Below, piece after piece: positions 1 through 8,264 of a stretch of 25,288 nucleotides of DNA. Positions within the stretch are counted from its first letter, which is position 1; each line of letters opens with the position of its first letter. The translations under genes and the position numbers were made by a program. Source of the DNA: Planctomycetota bacterium (GTDB lineage Bacteria; Planctomycetota; Phycisphaerae; WQYP01); NCBI GenBank assembly GCA_021798635.1, contig JAJZGH010000032.1, positions 1 to 25,288 of the forward strand, given 5' to 3'. A model generated the notes under the pieces. It worked only from the letters and a program-made list of their open reading frames with translations, was not told where the DNA came from and did no database searches.

Positions 1-144
1 ACCCGGTGGTTGGCTCGCGGCACGGGATCAACCACCGGATTATCATCCGGTGCTCTCGGTGAGCCTCGCGTCAGAGCACCGTGGTGATAATCCGGTGGTT
101 GGTTCGCGGCATCGGATCAACCACCGGATTGTCATCCGGTGCTC
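1..144 (-). repeat. Two copies of a 71-bp palindromic repeat (family 1), first cut by the window edge
   Basis: One full copy occupies 74-144 and a partial one 1-55. Read on the minus strand each starts GAGCACCGGATGACAATCCG, runs through GGTTGATCC and a short variable loop, and closes with AACCAACCACCGG and a CCACGGTGCTC end. The two halves are imperfect reverse complements, so each copy can fold into a long hairpin or cruciform. The copies lie downstream of coxD on its transcribed strand. The same unit recurs at 20430-20665 and 23873-24095. No gene is supported here: the reading frames crossing it simply translate the repeat. Confidence 0.9.
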
Positions 145-148
145 TCGG

Positions 149-181
149 TAGCGGCGCGTCATACCGGCATGCGCGCCGCTA
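149..181. other. GC-rich hairpin just after coxD
   Basis: TAGCGGCGCG (149-158) and CGCGCCGCTA (172-181) are perfect reverse complements separated by 13 bases, about 25 bp beyond the coxD stop codon. On the coxD transcript no U tract follows, so this is not a textbook intrinsic terminator. It could still mark or protect the 3' end of the respiratory mRNA. Confidence 0.55.
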
Positions 182-205
182 TCCGCACGGCTGGGACGGC
201 TCGGA

Positions 206-634
206 TTATTCTTTAGCGGGTGCGGCGGCGGCGGCCTTCGCGGCGGCCGGCGGGGTGGAATTGGACCCCGCCACATGTTGTTCAATCTGCGCCATTTCCT
301 GCGCCTCGCCGGAATACATCTGCGGCTGATCGGCCTTCACATCAATAATGATAAAAGAAATAAACAGGGTAATAAGCACCAGTGTGAGCAATAAAATGGC
401 AACGGAAAAAAGGCTGTCATAGCGCAGGTGCATGAAATACAGCGCACTGACGACCGCCATGATAACCGCCACAATCAACTCCACGGCGATGGTAGCCGAG
501 CCAAGGCCCAACCTGGCGACAAACAAATTGCCGACAGCCAAAGCGCAGAGGAGGATCCACACAAAGACCAGCGTTGGCACGGATACAATGTGCGAGCGGG
601 CGGGGACAACGGGTTTGGCATGATCGGAAGACAT
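206..634 (-). CDS. coxD: Cytochrome c oxidase subunit IV (prokaryotic type)
   Basis: This 142-residue protein has three hydrophobic segments (about residues 18-40, 47-68 and 75-98). The FMHLRYD stretch after the second segment is typical of small CyoD/COX4_pro subunits, which stabilise the catalytic core of bacterial haem-copper oxidases. The C-terminal 40 residues are hydrophilic and then Ala/Pro-rich, probably a disordered tail. The ATG at 634 is preceded by a GAGG four bases upstream. It is the last gene of the respiratory block, 46 bp after coxC, in the usual position for the family. Sequence conservation in these subunits is low, so the call rests on length, topology and neighbourhood. 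Confidence 0.85.
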   Translation of the reverse strand: MSSDHAKPVVPARSHIVSVPTLVFVWILLCALAVGNLFVARLGLGSATIAVELIVAVIMAVVSALYFMHLRYDSLFSVAILLLTLVLITLFISFIIIDVKADQPQMYSGEAQEMAQIEQHVAGSNSTPPAAAKAAAAAPAKE

Positions 635-680
635 AAGACCTCACGCTAAAGAGCGGGCGAACTTCATTGAGCCTAAGTTA

Positions 681-1556
681 TCAGTGAATGAGATACAACA
701 AGGGAAACAGGAACATCCAGACCATATCCACCACGCCCCAATACATGCCCACGTAGACGACGGGGGCATTGTAGCCGGGGCCGAATTCACCCCGCAGGGA
801 ACGAATCAGGAGCCAGCCGATGACAATAATACCGATGATCACGTGCAGGCTGTGCAGACCGGTCATGAGAAAATATATACCAAAGAAAACCTGAACATTG
901 GCCGGCTGAAAGGGGTTTTCCGCCGCAGCGGGCTTTTGCGAGGCAGCTACACCTGACGGGCCGACCGATGCGGGCATAATAGCGGAATGAGAGACAACAA
1001 AACCGGCCTTGCCGAGGGACTTAAGCGATTGCCAGCCGGGGCTGGCGGCGGGCTTGGGCCTGGCAACCAGTGCCGTCAGGCCGGTGACCGGGGCGACGGG
1101 TTTGCCATTAGGCCCCACGCTTGGAGCGTAATGGGTCCCCCAGAGCAACTTGGCCTGACCATTATCAAAATACTCTTTGGCGTGAATGGCCAAAAAGCCG
1201 ACCCCGCCCAGCATGGTTAGCGCCAGACACAGGCTTAAGGCAAAACGCTTGCCGGTTTGCGCAAAACGCACCGCCAGAGCCATGGTCAGACCGCTGGTCA
1301 GCAGAATCAGGGCATTGATCAGACCGGACACCGGATCCAGATATTGCCCGGCATATCTAAAAACGTCGGGATGGGTGGCCCGGAATTCCGCATAGGCGCA
1401 GAACAGGCCGCTGAACAGCAGCATTTCCGTGGCCAGAAACATCCACATGCCCAGCGTGCCGGCATCAAACTGCTGCTGCGGCGTATCAAAATGATGGGCC
1501 AAATGGTCTCGGGCCACCTGTTCTTCGGTTGGGTTTATCGCGATTGCTTCAGACAT
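681..1556 (-). CDS. coxC: Cytochrome c oxidase subunit III
   Basis: This membrane subunit of the aa3/caa3 oxidase packs against subunit I and supports sustained proton pumping. Recognisable stretches are LGMWMFLATEMLLFSGLF (residues 35-52, with the conserved Glu), the HAKEYF motif near 125-130, and GLHSLHVIIGI and YWGVVDMVWMFLFPLLYL at the C terminus. These fit a five-helix CoxC. At 291 residues it is long for the five-helix form (about 200). The excess is a Pro/Ala/Gly-rich hydrophilic insertion at about residues 136-220, between the HAKEYF helix and the VQVFFGIYF helix. The start at 1556 (ATG) has only a weak GTGAG-like site. It lies 115 bp after coxA (start side) and 46 bp before coxD. Confidence 0.93.
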   Translation of the reverse strand: MSEAIAINPTEEQVARDHLAHHFDTPQQQFDAGTLGMWMFLATEMLLFSGLFCAYAEFRATHPDVFRYAGQYLDPVSGLINALILLTSGLTMALAVRFAQTGKRFALSLCLALTMLGGVGFLAIHAKEYFDNGQAKLLWGTHYAPSVGPNGKPVAPVTGLTALVARPKPAASPGWQSLKSLGKAGFVVSHSAIMPASVGPSGVAASQKPAAAENPFQPANVQVFFGIYFLMTGLHSLHVIIGIIVIGWLLIRSLRGEFGPGYNAPVVYVGMYWGVVDMVWMFLFPLLYLIH

Positions 1557-1671
1557 GGAATCTCACAATAGAAACATACAGATAGCAATAAATCAAGCGC
1601 TACGTTCCCGGCCGCGTAACCGCCTGCCGGGCAAGCCCTGCCACGGTCGCTGCCCGCCGCAGCATGGCACG

Positions 1672-3408
1672 TCAATGCGTTGCGGTAACGGGAGCCGGGG
1701 ATTCCACAGGCTTTTCTATATGGACATACCCATTGACCGCCGGGTCAAACACCAGGTCGGAATAATCATAAGGATCGCCGACGGATGGTGTGGTTTCAAA
1801 ATTATCATGCGGTGGCGGCGAAGCGGTTTCCCATTCCAGGGAGCCGCCGCCCCACGGGTTCATCGGGGCCTTTTTGCCATAGAACAGCGAGTGCATCAGA
1901 TACCCGGCCATACTCAGAAACGCCACAAGCTGGATATACGCCCCGATGGTGGAGGCAATCATATAGGGTTGATAAACCGGCAGGTAGCTGGCATAACGCC
2001 GCGGCATGCCCTCGGCCCCCACCACCAACTGGGGGAAAAACGTGAGATTGATGCCGATAAACAAGACCACACACGTCCATTGCGCGATGCGTTCATTGTA
2101 CATGCGTCCGAACATTTTGGGCCACCAGTAGTGCATACCGGCGATAAAGCCGATGAGCGTTCCGCCCATCATGACATAATGGAAGTGGCCTACAACAAAG
2201 TACGTATCATGCAGAACGACATCCTCAGAAAGCGCCCCCAGCACCACGCCGGTGAGGCCGCCGATGGTAAACAGCACAATAAATGACAGCACATAGAGCA
2301 TCGGCGTTTTAAGGACGATGGCTCCCTTGTACATGGTGGCCAGCCAGTTCCAGACTTTGATGGCGGAAGGGACAGCCACAATGAAGGTTAAAAAGCTGAA
2401 GACGGCATCGAGTTCCGCCGATTGACCGTTGACGAAAATGTGGTGACCCCACACCAGAAAGCCAATCAGGGCAATGGCCAGTGAGCTTAAGGCGATAAAT
2501 TCGTATCCGAAAATATGCTTGCGGCTGAACGTGGGAATAATTTCACTGACGATGCCCATCGCGGGCAGAATCATAATGTATACCGCGGGATGCGAATAGA
2601 ACCAGAAAAATTCCTGGAACAACACCGGGTTCCCGCCCAGCGCAGGATTAAATATCCCAATGCCCATGACGCGCTCCATCATCAGCAGCACAAAGGTGAT
2701 GCCCACCACCGGCGTGGCGGCAACCTGAATCAGCGATGTGGAATAAATAGCCCAGAGGAAAAGCGGCATGCGGAACCAGCTCATGCCGGGCGGGCGCAGT
2801 TTGTGAATGGTGACCATGAAATTGATGCCGGTGAAGATGGAACTGAACCCCACCAGAAATATACCCAGCACCATGACCACCACATAGGATTCAGTCTGGA
2901 TGCTAAATGGCGTGTAAAAGGTCCAGCCGGTATCCACGGCCCCCAGCACGGTGGAAACAATAGCCAGAATCGCCCCGACAAGATACAGGTAATAGCTGAT
3001 TAAATTGAGTTTGGGGAAGGCCACATCTTTGGCACCCAGCATCAGCGGCATGGCGAAATTTCCCAAAGCGCCGGGAATAATGGGGATCAGCACCAGAAAC
3101 ACCATGATGATTCCATGGAGCGTGAAGACCTGATTGTAATAGCGATACGCCGCGTAACTGGACGCGACAGAACCGGTGCCATGAAAAATCAGACCCTGTG
3201 GCACCAGCAACTGCGTGCGAATGACTTCAGCCAACATGCCGCCGATGAAGAAGGCCAGCAAAGCGGTAATCAGGTACATGATACCGATGCGTTTGTGGTC
3301 CAGCGTGAAGAGCCATGAGCCGATGGTTTTACCGTGTGTAAGATAATTGTCCGGCTTGGCGGCCACCGCGGGTGTGTGGCCCATAGTGTTTCCCGTGATC
3401 GTAGTCAT
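1672..3408 (-). CDS. coxA: Cytochrome c oxidase subunit I, A2-type (caa3-like)
   Basis: This is the catalytic subunit, which reduces O2 to water at the haem a3-CuB site and pumps protons. Visible signatures are GHHIFVNGQ (CuB histidines), [17 protein letters not shown] (haem a and a3 ligands) and [15 protein letters not shown]. In the last, the His-Tyr pair (HPAVY) is kept but the D-channel Glu of HPEVY is Ala, with Tyr-Ser just upstream. This is the known signature of A2-type oxidases such as Rhodothermus and Thermus caa3. A longer frame begins with TTG at 3429, but GGAG at 3417-3420 lies eight bases before the ATG at 3408. The ATG is therefore preferred, giving 578 residues with the usual cytosolic N terminus before LDHKRIG. 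It follows coxB by 65 bp. Confidence 0.97.
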   Translation of the reverse strand: MTTITGNTMGHTPAVAAKPDNYLTHGKTIGSWLFTLDHKRIGIMYLITALLAFFIGGMLAEVIRTQLLVPQGLIFHGTGSVASSYAAYRYYNQVFTLHGIIMVFLVLIPIIPGALGNFAMPLMLGAKDVAFPKLNLISYYLYLVGAILAIVSTVLGAVDTGWTFYTPFSIQTESYVVVMVLGIFLVGFSSIFTGINFMVTIHKLRPPGMSWFRMPLFLWAIYSTSLIQVAATPVVGITFVLLMMERVMGIGIFNPALGGNPVLFQEFFWFYSHPAVYIMILPAMGIVSEIIPTFSRKHIFGYEFIALSSLAIALIGFLVWGHHIFVNGQSAELDAVFSFLTFIVAVPSAIKVWNWLATMYKGAIVLKTPMLYVLSFIVLFTIGGLTGVVLGALSEDVVLHDTYFVVGHFHYVMMGGTLIGFIAGMHYWWPKMFGRMYNERIAQWTCVVLFIGINLTFFPQLVVGAEGMPRRYASYLPVYQPYMIASTIGAYIQLVAFLSMAGYLMHSLFYGKKAPMNPWGGGSLEWETASPPPHDNFETTPSVGDPYDYSDLVFDPAVNGYVHIEKPVESPAPVTATH

Positions 3409-3416
3409 TTCTATAA

Positions 3417-3420
3417 CTCC
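3417..3420 (-). promoter_or_regulatory. Ribosome binding site deciding the coxA start
   Basis: On the minus strand GGAG is followed by TTATAGAA and the ATG at 3408. The site lies inside the longer TTG-initiated frame (3429), which argues that translation begins at the ATG. Confidence 0.7.
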
Positions 3421-3473
3421 AGTATCCAAACAACGGCTGGATACGCCTTTTCAATTATATTTCTCCCGGTAGC

Positions 3474-5066
3474 TTACTTAGCGACCGGAACATCCGGAAC
3501 AGGAGGCTCGGTTGCCTTGCTGCCGCGGTTACTTAGCGTATTAATATACCAGATGATCGCATTTAATTTATTCTCATGGGGATGCTTTTTACCGGATAAC
3601 TGGTATTTGTACATAACCGGCATCACGCCGGCCGGCGAGCCGGCAATATCCATTTTTCCCGGGTCAAGAATCATCGTGCGGAGAAATTTATAATCTGCAA
3701 TCACCGTTTTTCCCGTGGTGAGTTTTTGCGGATAGCCCGCCAGATTCTTCCAACTCGGGCCTACGCCCGGTTGGCCATTGACGGTATGACATCCAATACA
3801 TCCCAGCGACTTATAAAGTTTTGCACCCAGAACATGCAACGCCATCGGCTGCGGGCCGGCCGGCAATTTGGCGACGGGGGTCGCCGGGGCTTTGGCAGTT
3901 GTCGGAGCGGCGGTGGTAGCCGGTGTCGCCGTCTGCGAGGTTTTGGCGGTTGCCGGGGCCGCAGTTTTCGGGGACTTGGATGACGCCGCAGGCTCGCTAC
4001 CCTTGGGTTTATCGGGCACCGGGGGCTGAGAGGCTTTATTGGAATTCTTGCTTAGGCTGTTGATATACCAGACAACGGCGTACAAATTTTTGACATTTTT
4101 ACCGGTAAAGCGCGAGCCGTAGCTGGGCATAACGCCGGCGGGGAATCCTTTGATCAACACGCGGCCAGGATGGGAAATCATCGTTTTCAGGAAGGCATAA
4201 TTCACCGGTACGGTCTTACCGTTGGCGAGAACCTCTGTGGACCCGGCCAGATTTTTCCAGCTGGGGCCGGTACCCTTGGAACCATCCACCGAGTGGCAGC
4301 CTAAGCAACCAAGCGTGGTGTAAAGTTTTTTACCGACAGTTGCCAGAGGCAGCGGTTTGCCGTCCTGTTCAAAAATATTGGCGGCAGCAACAATCTGCTT
4401 CTGAAATTTAGCATACGGCTCAACCACGACATGCGCCCGCATTTCCGAGTGGCCGTCGCCGCAATATTCAGCGCATTGGAGCCAGTAGGTTCCGGGGTTG
4501 GTAGGTTCCACCCACGTGGTCATCACGCGACCCGGTACCACATCCCTCTGGATGGACAGATCGGGGATCCAGAATCCATGGAGCACATCTTTGGAGGTCA
4601 TGTTTAATTTCACGGGCGTGTTAACGGGCAGATACAGCGTGTTGCTGATGGCACCATTTTCATACACAAATGTCCAACTCCACTTCTGGGCAATAACATG
4701 GATGTTGTAGCTGTTGGCGGGCGGGGAATCCATGTTCATATATTGCGTAAAACCCAGAGCAAAAATTACCATCACAATGATCAGAGGAATCACGGTCCAG
4801 GTAATTTCCAGCGGGTTATTATGTGAAGGAGAGTCCTCGGCAATTGTCCGATCCTTGGTATGCCGGTAACGAATCGAAAAGAATACCACCAGGCCGACAA
4901 TCAGAACCGTGAAAAACACCGATATCCAGTACCAGAAATCCCAGAGAAACTGCACCGGCGGGCTGAAGGTGGATTCACCGTGCGGCAGCCAGAGTGCGGC
5001 AACGATACGCCCCAAATTCATCTGTCCAAGGTGTCCAAGTATCTGTGGAATATTTGTCACGCCCAT
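3474..5066 (-). CDS. coxB: Cytochrome c oxidase subunit II with two fused cytochrome c domains
   Basis: This subunit accepts electrons at the binuclear CuA site and hands them to haem a of CoxA. Helices lie at about residues 44-66 and 90-108. The cupredoxin domain shows KWSWTFVY and CuA ligands His163 (VLHGFW), Cys198, Cys202, His206 and Met209 in CAEYCGDGHSEM. Two C-terminal class I cytochrome c domains follow: haem site C254-LG-C-H258 with likely Met313 ligand (GVMPSY), then a Lys/Ala/Pro/Thr-rich linker (about 351-405), then haem site C423-IG-C-H427. Ordinary caa3 CoxB carries one such domain; here there are two in 530 residues. The second is nearly the same as that of the monohaem cytochrome at 6145-6939. 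The ATG at 5066 follows AGGAG closely, and the site overlaps the SCO stop codon. Confidence 0.96.
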   Translation of the reverse strand: MGVTNIPQILGHLGQMNLGRIVAALWLPHGESTFSPPVQFLWDFWYWISVFFTVLIVGLVVFFSIRYRHTKDRTIAEDSPSHNNPLEITWTVIPLIIVMVIFALGFTQYMNMDSPPANSYNIHVIAQKWSWTFVYENGAISNTLYLPVNTPVKLNMTSKDVLHGFWIPDLSIQRDVVPGRVMTTWVEPTNPGTYWLQCAEYCGDGHSEMRAHVVVEPYAKFQKQIVAAANIFEQDGKPLPLATVGKKLYTTLGCLGCHSVDGSKGTGPSWKNLAGSTEVLANGKTVPVNYAFLKTMISHPGRVLIKGFPAGVMPSYGSRFTGKNVKNLYAVVWYINSLSKNSNKASQPPVPDKPKGSEPAASSKSPKTAAPATAKTSQTATPATTAAPTTAKAPATPVAKLPAGPQPMALHVLGAKLYKSLGCIGCHTVNGQPGVGPSWKNLAGYPQKLTTGKTVIADYKFLRTMILDPGKMDIAGSPAGVMPVMYKYQLSGKKHPHENKLNAIIWYINTLSNRGSKATEPPVPDVPVAK

Positions 5067-5072
5067 AAACTC

Positions 5073-5990
5073 CTAAACCTTCCCTGAAGCTTTTGGTTTT
5101 TTTACACCATGTTTACGTTCCCACCAGACCATACTGCCCAGAAAAGCCCCCAGGCTTAGTACGACGCCCACGCCCCCCAGCAGCATCACGCGCCGCGCAA
5201 CGGCGGTGTATTTTCCGGTGTAAGGATCAAACTGGCAGCATAATAATAGTATCTGGTCAAAGACGTTGGTGATTTTACGATTGCCCGCCGCCACCAGCGC
5301 CAGACGCAAATCTGCCGGATTGTAGTGAATACCGTAGAAATAATTGGCCAGTCGACCGCCGGGGGTGGCAATATAAATCGCGGCGGCATGGTTATACGTG
5401 TGGGATGCAGGATAAAACACGTAATGGAAGCCGACAGCTTTGGTGATGGCTTTAATAGTGGATTCGTTGGCGGTAAGAAAATGCCAATGCGCGGCCAAAG
5501 CCTTTTTGAATTTTCGCGAAGCTACCGCGATATAACCCGCCTTCTTATCCGCAGCGGAAGACGGCGTATCGGTGGGATCAAAGCTGATGGTCAGGACCTC
5601 GTAATCTGTGCCGAGGCGAGCGGACATTTTTTCCATGGAGTGCAGCAGGCCCAGTTCAACAAATGGGCATACGCCGGGGCAGCGGAAATAGACAAAATTA
5701 AAGATTACCGGGCGGCCTTTGTGAAAATAATCACTAAGCTGAACCTGCTGATTGTGCGAATTAACAAATTCAAGACTTAATGGAAGCCGGGCACCGGGGT
5801 GCGGCGTGATTCCCGCATTGTGGGCGTCCCTCGATTTTTGGGAGGCGTTTTGCAGGTTTTCAAAGGCACTGCCAAAAGCGCGCGGGGTTAGGAGCACAAA
5901 AAACAGCGAAGCAACAACCGCCACGGTGCTTACAGCCAATAGCCGCAAGGGCACATGAAAAGTTAGCCGGGTTTTATTCAGCACGTTCAT
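5073..5990 (-). CDS. SCO1/SenC/PrrC-family copper chaperone
   Basis: SCO proteins deliver copper to, or reduce, the CuA site of CoxB. The thioredoxin-like fold shows the metal-binding CPGVC (Cys105 and Cys109, counted from the TTG-initiated frame) and the partner His201 in SHTYNHAAAIYI. An N-terminal hydrophobic segment (about 17-36) anchors or exports it. A second hydrophobic segment near the C terminus (about 268-291) after CCQFDPYTGKYTAVARR gives an anchor at both ends, an extension I associate with SCO proteins of ACIII loci. The longest frame starts at TTG 5993; the adjacent ATG at 5990 is the better start (305 residues). No strong ribosome site is visible. It lies directly ahead of coxB, with 6 bp between stop and start, which fits its role in CuA assembly. 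Confidence 0.92.
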   Translation of the reverse strand: MNVLNKTRLTFHVPLRLLAVSTVAVVASLFFVLLTPRAFGSAFENLQNASQKSRDAHNAGITPHPGARLPLSLEFVNSHNQQVQLSDYFHKGRPVIFNFVYFRCPGVCPFVELGLLHSMEKMSARLGTDYEVLTISFDPTDTPSSAADKKAGYIAVASRKFKKALAAHWHFLTANESTIKAITKAVGFHYVFYPASHTYNHAAAIYIATPGGRLANYFYGIHYNPADLRLALVAAGNRKITNVFDQILLLCCQFDPYTGKYTAVARRVMLLGGVGVVLSLGAFLGSMVWWERKHGVKKPKASGKV

Positions 5991-6144
5991 CAACGAACCA
6001 TTCTTACTACAACACCGCGAGTTTTCACATCATAGCGATGCGCTGCGTACCAGCGTATTTACCGCGGCAACGCCAACCAAAACAATCCGCGATTATAGCA
6101 ATCGCCCGCATCGTATGCGAGCTATAACAGCAGGCCCGACCCGA

Positions 6145-6939
6145 TCATTTAGCCGGATTATCGGGCACGGGCGGCTGCGTAGCCTTGCTGCTGCGATTAC
6201 TAAGCGTATTGATGTACCAGATGATCGCGTTAAGCTTGGTTTCATGCGGATGTTTGGGACCCGACAACATCGGCCCGTACGTGGCGGGCATGACGCCGGC
6301 CGGCGCACCGGCGACCAGCAGTGTGCCGGGGTGAATAATCATCGTACGGAGAAATTTATAGTCGGCGATCACCGTTTTGCCGGTGGTAAGTTTTTGCGGA
6401 TAGCCGGCGAGATTTTTCCATGACGGCCCGACGGTGGGCATACCATTGACGGTGTGGCAGGCAATACAACCGAGGCTGGTGTAAAGTTTAGCACCAAGAA
6501 CATGCAGTGCCACGGTAGGACGTTTTTTGCCCGGTGCAGCTGATTGCGGGGATGCCGGCAGAAGGACAGGTTTGGCATGAGGTGTATACTGGGCGACGAC
6601 CATATCTTCAGCAAGCTCAATGCCCACCGTGGCGCGGTGATGATTTTTTCCCACCCAATGCGGCGTAATGGAGGCAATTTGCCTCTGATGGATGGCTAAA
6701 GACCAGTTACTGACGGTCGCCTCTTTCTGCGCTTCAAGCGCGTGACGGTACTGATGAAAAAAGGCTATAACGGCCAGCACCAGAATCACGACGAACAAAG
6801 CCAGGAACGACCCCACCAGCAGGATGTTATACGAATCAACATCATCTTTTTGGGTGTGGGCACCGACTTCCGGGCGCACCGGATGGGGGATATGTTCCGG
6901 TGGCAAATTGTGGGTGTTGTCGTAGGGATTATTACTCAT
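6145..6939 (-). CDS. Membrane-anchored monohaem cytochrome c
   Basis: This 264-residue protein has a hydrophilic Pro/His-rich N terminus, one membrane helix at about 38-62, a periplasmic linker, and a C-terminal class I cytochrome c domain. The haem site is C158-IA-C-H162, and GVMP (Met217) is the likely axial ligand. It is a probable electron carrier between ACIII and the oxidase, judged by its place between actF and the SCO/cox genes. From ALHVLGAKLY to the C terminus it closely matches the second cytochrome domain of CoxB. The frame extends upstream into actF, but GAGG five bases before the ATG at 6939 sets the start, overlapping the end of actF by a few bases only as leader, not coding. 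The linker around HWVGKNHHRATVGIELAEDM is of unknown role. Confidence 0.88.
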   Translation of the reverse strand: MSNNPYDNTHNLPPEHIPHPVRPEVGAHTQKDDVDSYNILLVGSFLALFVVILVLAVIAFFHQYRHALEAQKEATVSNWSLAIHQRQIASITPHWVGKNHHRATVGIELAEDMVVAQYTPHAKPVLLPASPQSAAPGKKRPTVALHVLGAKLYTSLGCIACHTVNGMPTVGPSWKNLAGYPQKLTTGKTVIADYKFLRTMIIHPGTLLVAGAPAGVMPATYGPMLSGPKHPHETKLNAIIWYINTLSNRSSKATQPPVPDNPAK

Positions 6940-6946
6940 AAAAACC

Positions 6947-8248
6947 TCACATATTTTCAATCGCCAGGCCTTCAGCCAGTTTAGGATCGCCAATAGGCAT
7001 TAACGCACTGCGCCGCAGCAGAAAAGCCGTGTGGGATACCCAGAGTCCGCCGATACCGACCAGACACAACGCATCTAAAACCAGGGACATGGGACGCAGC
7101 GGATTGCTGACGATTTTTTGCACCGCACCCAGCAACTTATACGGATCATGATTCTTAGCCACAGCCGCCAGGCCCGCATGGGTATTGATCCAGACGATGG
7201 GCTGTACCTGCCAGAAGAGATCGAGATAGGCAAAAAACAGCAGCCACAGGCACCAGAATGCCAGCAGGCCTTTGTGGCGTTTGACATGCCGCGACATCAA
7301 GCCGAAGAAGGGCACAATAAAGTGCCCGAACAGCAAGGCAATGGTGATAATCATCCAAGGCCCGACGGTGCGCAGCAGGAAAAAAGTGGTCTCTTTAGGG
7401 ACATTGGCGTACCAGATAAGCATATACTGGGCAAATCCAATGTAGGCCCAGAACATGGCCCAGCCGTAAAGCCATTTACCCAGATCATGATAATGCTCGG
7501 TGGTAATGGAATTGGTAAGTTTGCCCTTCCGCTGAAACCAGATGGCCACCAGCGGAAGCACCGCATAAACCGCCATACCCACGCCGGAGAAGAAAAAACC
7601 CGGTTCCATGTAGCTAAGCCATTTGGGCTGAAGGGACATGACATAATCAGCTCCGGCGAAGTTCATAATCCAGAATACCGCCAACAATCCCCAGCCTGCG
7701 TGTTTTTGCAGCTGCCGCATGCGGGAAACGCTGTGGTCCTGATCCTGAGCGATGGACATCGTGCGGAAATAGAGGCTTAACCCGATGAGAAACGCAAAGT
7801 AAATCACACTGCGGATCATAAAAAACGGAACATTGAGATAACTTACTTTGTTAACGAGATTGGGGTCAGAATGAACGTAGTTGTAATGCGTCCATATAAA
7901 AATTTTATGGAAGCCCAGCAACAGCGGAATGGTCAGAACCAGCAATGGAATAAAGTTACAGCTCATGGCTTCCGCCAGCCGGCGAACCACCACGCTCCAC
8001 GATGCCCGAAACACATGATGGCTCAACACAAAGAAAAGAGAACTTGCCGAAATCATAAAAAACAACAGCCAGGCCGTGAGATAACTGAACAGGAATTGCC
8101 GCCAGCCATCGTTCATGGCAACGCCCAACCCCGCAGCGACCGCCAGGGACAAAAGGCCCGCAATCAGCCCGCCGCTGATGATCGGCGCGCCGAGTTCATC
8201 GAGATAGAACTGATCCTTCGGCCCGAGTTGTATGATTTTATTCGACAC
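6947..8248 (-). CDS. actF: Alternative complex III subunit F (NrfD-like membrane subunit)
   Basis: ActF is the second NrfD/PsrC-like integral membrane subunit of quinol:cytochrome c oxidoreductase (alternative complex III). The 433-residue product has about ten hydrophobic helices and typical stretches such as WTHYNYVHSD, MSLQPKWLSYMEPGFFFSG and FGHFIVPFFGLMSRHVKR. A longer frame (to 8413) overlaps actE deeply and has no membrane-protein character at its start. The GTG at 8248 lies ten bases after GGAG (8259-8262), which overlaps the actE stop region. An in-frame GTG at 8257 is too close to that site. The protein begins MSNKIIQLGPKDQFYLDELGAP. It is followed by the monohaem cytochrome, as in other ACIII-oxidase superoperons. 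Confidence 0.93.
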   Translation of the reverse strand: MSNKIIQLGPKDQFYLDELGAPIISGGLIAGLLSLAVAAGLGVAMNDGWRQFLFSYLTAWLLFFMISASSLFFVLSHHVFRASWSVVVRRLAEAMSCNFIPLLVLTIPLLLGFHKIFIWTHYNYVHSDPNLVNKVSYLNVPFFMIRSVIYFAFLIGLSLYFRTMSIAQDQDHSVSRMRQLQKHAGWGLLAVFWIMNFAGADYVMSLQPKWLSYMEPGFFFSGVGMAVYAVLPLVAIWFQRKGKLTNSITTEHYHDLGKWLYGWAMFWAYIGFAQYMLIWYANVPKETTFFLLRTVGPWMIITIALLFGHFIVPFFGLMSRHVKRHKGLLAFWCLWLLFFAYLDLFWQVQPIVWINTHAGLAAVAKNHDPYKLLGAVQKIVSNPLRPMSLVLDALCLVGIGGLWVSHTAFLLRRSALMPIGDPKLAEGLAIENM

Positions 8249-8264
8249 GTTATTCACGCTCCAA

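Noticed and set aside
1555..2286. 243-residue plus-strand reading frame opposite coxA
   Set aside because: It lies wholly antisense to a clear subunit I gene and its spacer, its composition (many Arg, His, Gly) is that of an antisense shadow, and no promoter or ribosome site supports it.
5994..6144. Gene or promoter in the gap between the monohaem cytochrome and SCO genes
   Set aside because: The 150-bp gap shows no frame with a ribosome site, no consensus promoter and no hairpin followed by a U tract.
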